Assembly (NCBI GenBank): GCA_903854075.1
Contig: CAINVI010000264.1
Coordinates: 1-27,799 of the forward strand
Direction of reading: 5' to 3'
Source: Candidatus Pollutiaquabacter sp.
Lineage (GTDB): Bacteria; Bacteroidota; Bacteroidia; AKYH767-A; 2013-40CM-41-45
DNA length: 27,799 nt
Shown here in pieces: positions 24,209-27,799 of the stretch. Both the position numbers and the translations under genes were made by a program. Below the pieces are notes generated by a model. The model was given only the letters and a program-made list of their open reading frames with translations, did no database searches and was not told the DNA's origin. Position 1 is the stretch's first letter. Each line of letters starts with the position of its first letter.

Positions 24209-24841
24209 ATGAAAGAGATCCGCAACATTATCTTCGATTTCGGTGGTGTTTTATTCGATATCGACTACCAGCGACCGGTTGATGCCTTCCGCCAACTCGG
24301 CATTACTGATTTTGAGGTCCAGTTTTCCAAATTACAGCAAAGTAATCTGCTCGACGATTATGAAACCGGACGAATCAGTGATGACAGGTTCCGTGAGCGG
24401 ATTCGCGCAATGGCGGACCGGCCGCTGTCGGACGAGCAAATTGATGCCGCGTGGAATTCCATACTCATCGGCTTGCCGCAGGCGATGGTCGATTTTCTTG
24501 GGAAAGTGTCGGTCAAATACAGGGTTTTTCTGCTGAGTAATACGAATTCGATCCACGAAAAAGCATTTCGTGAAATGTTGGACCAGGCATTTGGCCCCGG
24601 ATTTCCGGAAGTACTCTTCGAGAAAACGTATCTGTCGCATCGGATCGGCAAACGCAAACCGGATCAGGAAGTATTCGATTTCGTACTAAAGGATGCAGGC
24701 ATCTCCAAAGAAGACACTCTTTTTATCGATGACTCTCCGCAACACGTAGATGCTGCGCGGCGTGCAGGAATTAAAGCGCTTTGGTTGGAACGGCAAGGGA
24801 CTACTGAAAAACTTTTTATCCTGAACGGACTCGTAGATTAA
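24209..24841 (+). CDS. HAD superfamily hydrolase, subfamily IA (YihX-like)
   Basis: The 210-residue protein has a Rossmann core with an N-terminal alpha-helical cap (about 17-90). Motif I is IIFDFGGVLFDID (nucleophile D10; the usual second Asp is Gly, as in YihX-type sugar-phosphate phosphatases). Motif II is LLSNTN (S110), motif III K150 in GKRKPD, and motif IV LFIDDSPQHV (D174, D175). It probably dephosphorylates a small phosphorylated metabolite. It converges on mce, and the two stop codons share TTAA. Confidence 0.88.
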   Translation: MKEIRNIIFDFGGVLFDIDYQRPVDAFRQLGITDFEVQFSKLQQSNLLDDYETGRISDDRFRERIRAMADRPLSDEQIDAAWNSILIGLPQAMVDFLGKVSVKYRVFLLSNTNSIHEKAFREMLDQAFGPGFPEVLFEKTYLSHRIGKRKPDQEVFDFVLKDAGISKEDTLFIDDSPQHVDAARRAGIKALWLERQGTTEKLFILNGLVD

Positions 24842-25242
24842 CGGATTTCCTGGCAAAGTTCGACCAATACACCGTGCGTCGACTTGGGATGAAGAAAGCA
24901 GATCATCTTGTTGTCGGCTCCTTTTTTGGGCACATCCGAAAGCAGCTCAAAGCCTTGCGACTTCAACTGTTCCATCATCGCTACGATATCGTCGACTTCA
25001 AACGCGACGTGATGAATTCCCTCTCCTCTTTTTTCGATGAACCTGGCGATAGGACTTTCCGGACCTGTTGCTTCCAGCAATTCCACTTTTGCCTCTCCAA
25101 CGCGGAAGAATGACGTAGATACTTTTTCCCGCTCTACCGTCTCTTCTTTGTACGAAGAAGTACCCAACAGCGTCGCAAATAAGCGGTTCGCAGCTTCCAT
25201 GTTCTTTACGGCAATGCCGAGATGTTCAATCTTAAGGATCAT
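24838..25242 (-). CDS. mce: Methylmalonyl-CoA epimerase
   Basis: This 134-residue glyoxalase/VOC-fold enzyme interconverts (S)- and (R)-methylmalonyl-CoA between propionyl-CoA carboxylase and methylmalonyl-CoA mutase. Two beta-alpha-beta-beta-beta modules carry the expected metal ligands: H7 in IEHLGIAV, E54 region in VELLEA, H77 or H78 in GEGIHHVAFEVDDI, and E128 in HGVLVEL. Length is typical. The mutase is not in the window. It lies about 30 nt downstream of the histidine kinase gene on the same strand and may be co-transcribed with it. Confidence 0.92.
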   Translation of the reverse strand: MILKIEHLGIAVKNMEAANRLFATLLGTSSYKEETVEREKVSTSFFRVGEAKVELLEATGPESPIARFIEKRGEGIHHVAFEVDDIVAMMEQLKSQGFELLSDVPKKGADNKMICFLHPKSTHGVLVELCQEIR

Positions 25243-25270
25243 AGATCAAAACTACCAAAAATCGCGGAGA

Positions 25271-27298
25271 TCAGGCCTCCGGTAAACGTTTAGGCAGGGT
25301 AACGATGAATGTCGTTCCTGCGCCTTTATCACTCTGAAAACGCACAGTGCCATGCATCTTTTCCAAGGCATTCTTTACAATAAATAATCCTAATCCGGAA
25401 CCATTCGAATCCTGATGACCTCGGTAGAACATATCAAAGATTCGCGGTTGAACGTCGGCAGCGATACCGTCGCCATTATCCGCCACCCGGAACTCAATGG
25501 TATCCGCATTCTGAGTAGCCACAATACTGATTTGGGGCGACTGGCGGTTGCTGTAGTTGATGGCGTTATGAATAAGATTTTGCAGCACCGACTGCAACAG
25601 CACTTTATCCGTGTGCACTTGCAGCTGTACCGGGATATCGATATCAAATTTAGTTTTCGAAAACTTTGGCAAATGCGACAATGCCTCCATAATGTGCCGA
25701 ACCAATTCCGTCACTCCGATGGCATGTAGTTTACTGGCACCCTTTCGCGTCCGGGCCAACCGAATTAAGTCCATCAGTGTGGCATCGAGCCGCTGGACGC
25801 TCGTTTCGATCATGTCGAAATAACGGTTCACATTCGGATCCTTATTCTCCATACGTCCGAGATACACCACCCCCATCATACTGGCGAGCGGCCCTTTCAA
25901 GTCGTGAGATGCCTTATAAAAGAATGTATCCAGTTCCTTGTACGCTTCCTGCAATTCCCGCTCCGTATTCTTGCGTTCCGTAATATCGGCCTGTACGCCC
26001 CAGGTGCGGATCAGATTTCCATGCTCAACGATACCGATATTGTTATTAAGCATGTAACGTACATTACCGTTGCGGTCTCGTTCTTTGGACTCAGAATTAC
26101 TGATGCGGTAGCCGGAACGAACGAACTGCCCTAGTAATTCACGTGTTTTTACTTCATCCTGATTGTTCTCCAGCGAATAAAAATCACGTACCGGACGACC
26201 GATAAGTTCTGCTGAATTCCGATAGCCGTACATATGGGCGATAAAATCATTACACTCCGTAATGACGCCGGTATTCAACAGTAATTCGACCTGGTCGTCA
26301 ACGGACAAATCAGCAGGAATCGGCTGAAGATAGTCCGCTCGCCAGATTCCAATCGAACTTTGGTCAATGAAGGTACGGTAACCTTCTTCCCGTTTCTTCA
26401 ACAACTCTTGTGTCTGTTTGAGCGATGTGATGTCGGTATAAACCACCATCGACCCGACACGTTGTCCGGTGGTATCGTAGTAAGGAGCGCCATTTACCCG
26501 GACAGCATTGACTCCTTCTCCTTTTCGTACAATATGAAATTCGGCCTGAGCACTTCCTCCACCGTCGAGCGACCGAAAGAATTGGGAAGCGTTGGCAATC
26601 GCATCATTTCCCGCGGTAAGCTTTCGCAAGTCGCTACCCACCAGATCAGATATCGAATAGCCCGAAATACGGCAAAACTGCTCACTGACCTGAATGATTT
26701 TCCACTGCTGATCGGCATAAATCAATCCGTCATTCATGTTTTCTACGAGCGACGCATATCTCGACTCTTGCTTTTCGAGCTCTTGATGAAATTCCCGTTT
26801 GCGTTGCTGAATCTGATTTGAAATGAACGCTCCGGAATATAATGTGATGACGGCAACCGTGTATTGCGGCTCCCATCCGCGCTTGATCAGCATCAAGGCG
26901 AGCATGATGGTGGTAATCGTGAAAATAAAAACAAGACTCTTGGAAAAACGATCAAATATGAGCGAAAACGTGAAAATAGAAATGCCTACCGGCAACATCA
27001 CGATAAATTCGAAGTCACGCTGATACGCCACATAAACCGCCCATACGTGCAGCAGAAAGATGGATACATCCGTAATCAGGTTGAATTTGTTCCGGAAAAA
27101 AGGAAGGTAGTACGACAACAGATAATTCATCGTCATACTCAGCGACACCATCAATCCGGTAAAAAGTATCCATCCGTCATGGTACAGCGACTCAAACAGA
27201 AAACCCAACAACGTCACCACCACCGCAACGAAGACCGTAAGGTAGCGGAGATTCCGAAGTTGTTGAACTTTTAGCTTGTCTTGAAAATCGGAGAGCAT
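25271..27298 (-). CDS. Membrane PAS-domain sensor histidine kinase (orphan)
   Basis: From ATG 27298 the protein has 675 residues; a GTG at 27340 would add 14. In the longer numbering, about six transmembrane helices (33-176) act as the sensor. A coiled linker follows, then PAS (about 191-310), PAS/PAC (about 315-458, ending GVQADITERK), HisKA with phospho-acceptor H479 in KASHDLKGPL, and HATPase_c with N588/N592, DNGDG (621-625) and GSGLGLFIVK (647-656). All kinase motifs are intact. No receiver gene is adjacent, so the target is unknown; two orphan receivers elsewhere in the window are conceivable partners. Confidence 0.92.
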   Translation of the reverse strand: MLSDFQDKLKVQQLRNLRYLTVFVAVVVTLLGFLFESLYHDGWILFTGLMVSLSMTMNYLLSYYLPFFRNKFNLITDVSIFLLHVWAVYVAYQRDFEFIVMLPVGISIFTFSLIFDRFSKSLVFIFTITTIMLALMLIKRGWEPQYTVAVITLYSGAFISNQIQQRKREFHQELEKQESRYASLVENMNDGLIYADQQWKIIQVSEQFCRISGYSISDLVGSDLRKLTAGNDAIANASQFFRSLDGGGSAQAEFHIVRKGEGVNAVRVNGAPYYDTTGQRVGSMVVYTDITSLKQTQELLKKREEGYRTFIDQSSIGIWRADYLQPIPADLSVDDQVELLLNTGVITECNDFIAHMYGYRNSAELIGRPVRDFYSLENNQDEVKTRELLGQFVRSGYRISNSESKERDRNGNVRYMLNNNIGIVEHGNLIRTWGVQADITERKNTERELQEAYKELDTFFYKASHDLKGPLASMMGVVYLGRMENKDPNVNRYFDMIETSVQRLDATLMDLIRLARTRKGASKLHAIGVTELVRHIMEALSHLPKFSKTKFDIDIPVQLQVHTDKVLLQSVLQNLIHNAINYSNRQSPQISIVATQNADTIEFRVADNGDGIAADVQPRIFDMFYRGHQDSNGSGLGLFIVKNALEKMHGTVRFQSDKGAGTTFIVTLPKRLPEA

Positions 27299-27340
27299 TT
27301 CGCGCCGTTGTACTGCTGTTTTACTCCTCGTATACGTCAC

Positions 27341-27729
27341 GACCTACCCAAAAGGATACGTTGAACCACAGTTTGGAGCAAGAATACATCGAAGATGTTT
27401 GGTGTCATAAAGAGTAATTTGAACGGAGAATGGAAACCTGGACTGTCGCTCAAATTGTTCATATCCTCACTTCAACAAAACAGTAAATCATGCTGACGAA
27501 TGTTTTAAAATGCAAAATGAAAAATTTAAAACATGCTGAAAGCCCTGTCAACCGCCATGTTCAGCATGTGTGATGCATGATCACATCACATGTTATAAGC
27601 AGTTCAATCATTGAAAAAGTCGACAAGAGAAATCAACAATTCGATGTGAAAAAAAAATATTGCATATGTGGTGTAACTTTTCTTTAATTCTTAAGTTTGA
27701 ATAGTCATAACAATCAAAAACTCAAAACA
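27341..27729. promoter_or_regulatory. Repeat-rich intergenic region before the histone-like gene
   Basis: No convincing gene lies here. Features: CATGCTGA at 27489-27496; ACATGCTGAA (27531-27540) paired with TTCAGCATGT (27560-27569), a perfect 10-bp inverted repeat with a 19-nt spacer; and TGTGATG (27569-27575) paired with CATCACA (27584-27590) around a loop containing TGATCA. An exact -7 element TAAGTTTG at 27692-27699 lies 30 nt before the ATG at 27730. The region also has to contain the divergent promoter of the kinase gene, which I cannot identify. Confidence 0.5.
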
Positions 27730-27799
27730 ATGGCAAAAGCAAAAAAAGCTGCTAAGAAAAAAGTAGCAAAGAAAGCAACCAAGAAAGTTGCTAAGAAAG
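27730..27799 (+). CDS. Histone H1-like Lys/Ala-rich DNA-binding protein, 3' end outside window
   Basis: The first 23 residues are MAKAKKAAKKKVAKK followed by ATKKVAKK, a tandem KKVAKKAT-type repeat of Lys, Ala, Val and Thr. This matches the histone H1-like or AlgP-like tails that compact DNA in several bacteria, including Bacteroidota. The gene is cut by the window edge, so total length and any folded domain are unknown. An exact TAnnTTTG element 30 nt upstream supports the start. Confidence 0.78.
   Translation, partial: MAKAKKAAKKKVAKKATKKVAKK

Noticed and set aside
27430..27486. 18-codon mini-ORF (METWTVAQIVHILTSTKQ) in the spacer before the histone-like gene
   Set aside because: No promoter or conserved context is visible and an ORF this short is expected by chance; comparison with relatives would be needed.
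1..27799. CRISPR arrays, transposons, prophage or integration sites
   Set aside because: No regularly spaced repeats, transposase/integrase signatures or terminal inverted repeats were seen; the gene content is ordinary chromosomal.

Overview
The window is chromosomal DNA from a member of the Bacteroidota. I base this on a type A C-terminal (T9SS) sorting domain, the DUF4175 and DUF6427 family proteins, CCDC81-type HU domains fused to SPOR, several TAnnTTTG (-7) promoter elements without Shine-Dalgarno sequences, and a Lys/Ala-rich histone H1-like gene at the right edge. The order or genus cannot be fixed from the sequence alone. Coding density is very high: three convergent gene pairs are separated by 1 nt or share their stop codons. 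I see no insertion sequence, prophage, CRISPR array or rRNA. One tRNA with a CAU anticodon is present.

Left part (1-5.2 kb): the 3' portion of a DUF4175 membrane/coiled-coil gene, an RsbW-like ATPase, a strong terminator, a secreted hypothetical on the minus strand and the rRNA-processing enzyme YbeY. 5.2-8.4 kb: DUF6427 membrane protein, a divergent 52-residue membrane peptide followed by a receiver-domain protein with a membrane tail, then purD. 8.4-12.6 kb: a minus-strand group (receiver/Fis-type HTH/Hpt-like protein, EF-hand protein, purD), an M20 peptidase, and a two-gene minus operon (barrel-like secreted protein, GNAT-like protein). 12.7-18.2 kb: MFS transporter, T9SS-exported protein, acyl-CoA (propionyl-CoA-type) carboxylase beta subunit and trpS.

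18.2-20.8 kb is the most distinctive block: YceI, nitroreductase, pirin and a MarR-family regulator, all on the plus strand. It is preceded by two abutting TAACA-N5-TGTTA sites that together form a 36-bp near-perfect palindrome just upstream of a TAnnTTTG promoter. This looks like an autoregulated electrophile/quinone-stress regulon. 20.8-24.0 kb: a CCDC81-HU/SPOR protein, rpoN and a degenerate PAP2-like membrane protein translationally coupled to rpoN. 24.0-27.8 kb: tRNA(CAU), a HAD phosphatase, methylmalonyl-CoA epimerase, a membrane PAS histidine kinase without a linked partner, and a 389-bp spacer rich in inverted repeats ahead of the histone-like gene.

Most genes are housekeeping. Three signalling proteins (two receivers, one kinase) are all orphans. 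The carboxylase and epimerase belong to the same propionyl-CoA to succinyl-CoA route but are 8 kb apart. Functional calls come from reading motifs by eye; no database search was run.
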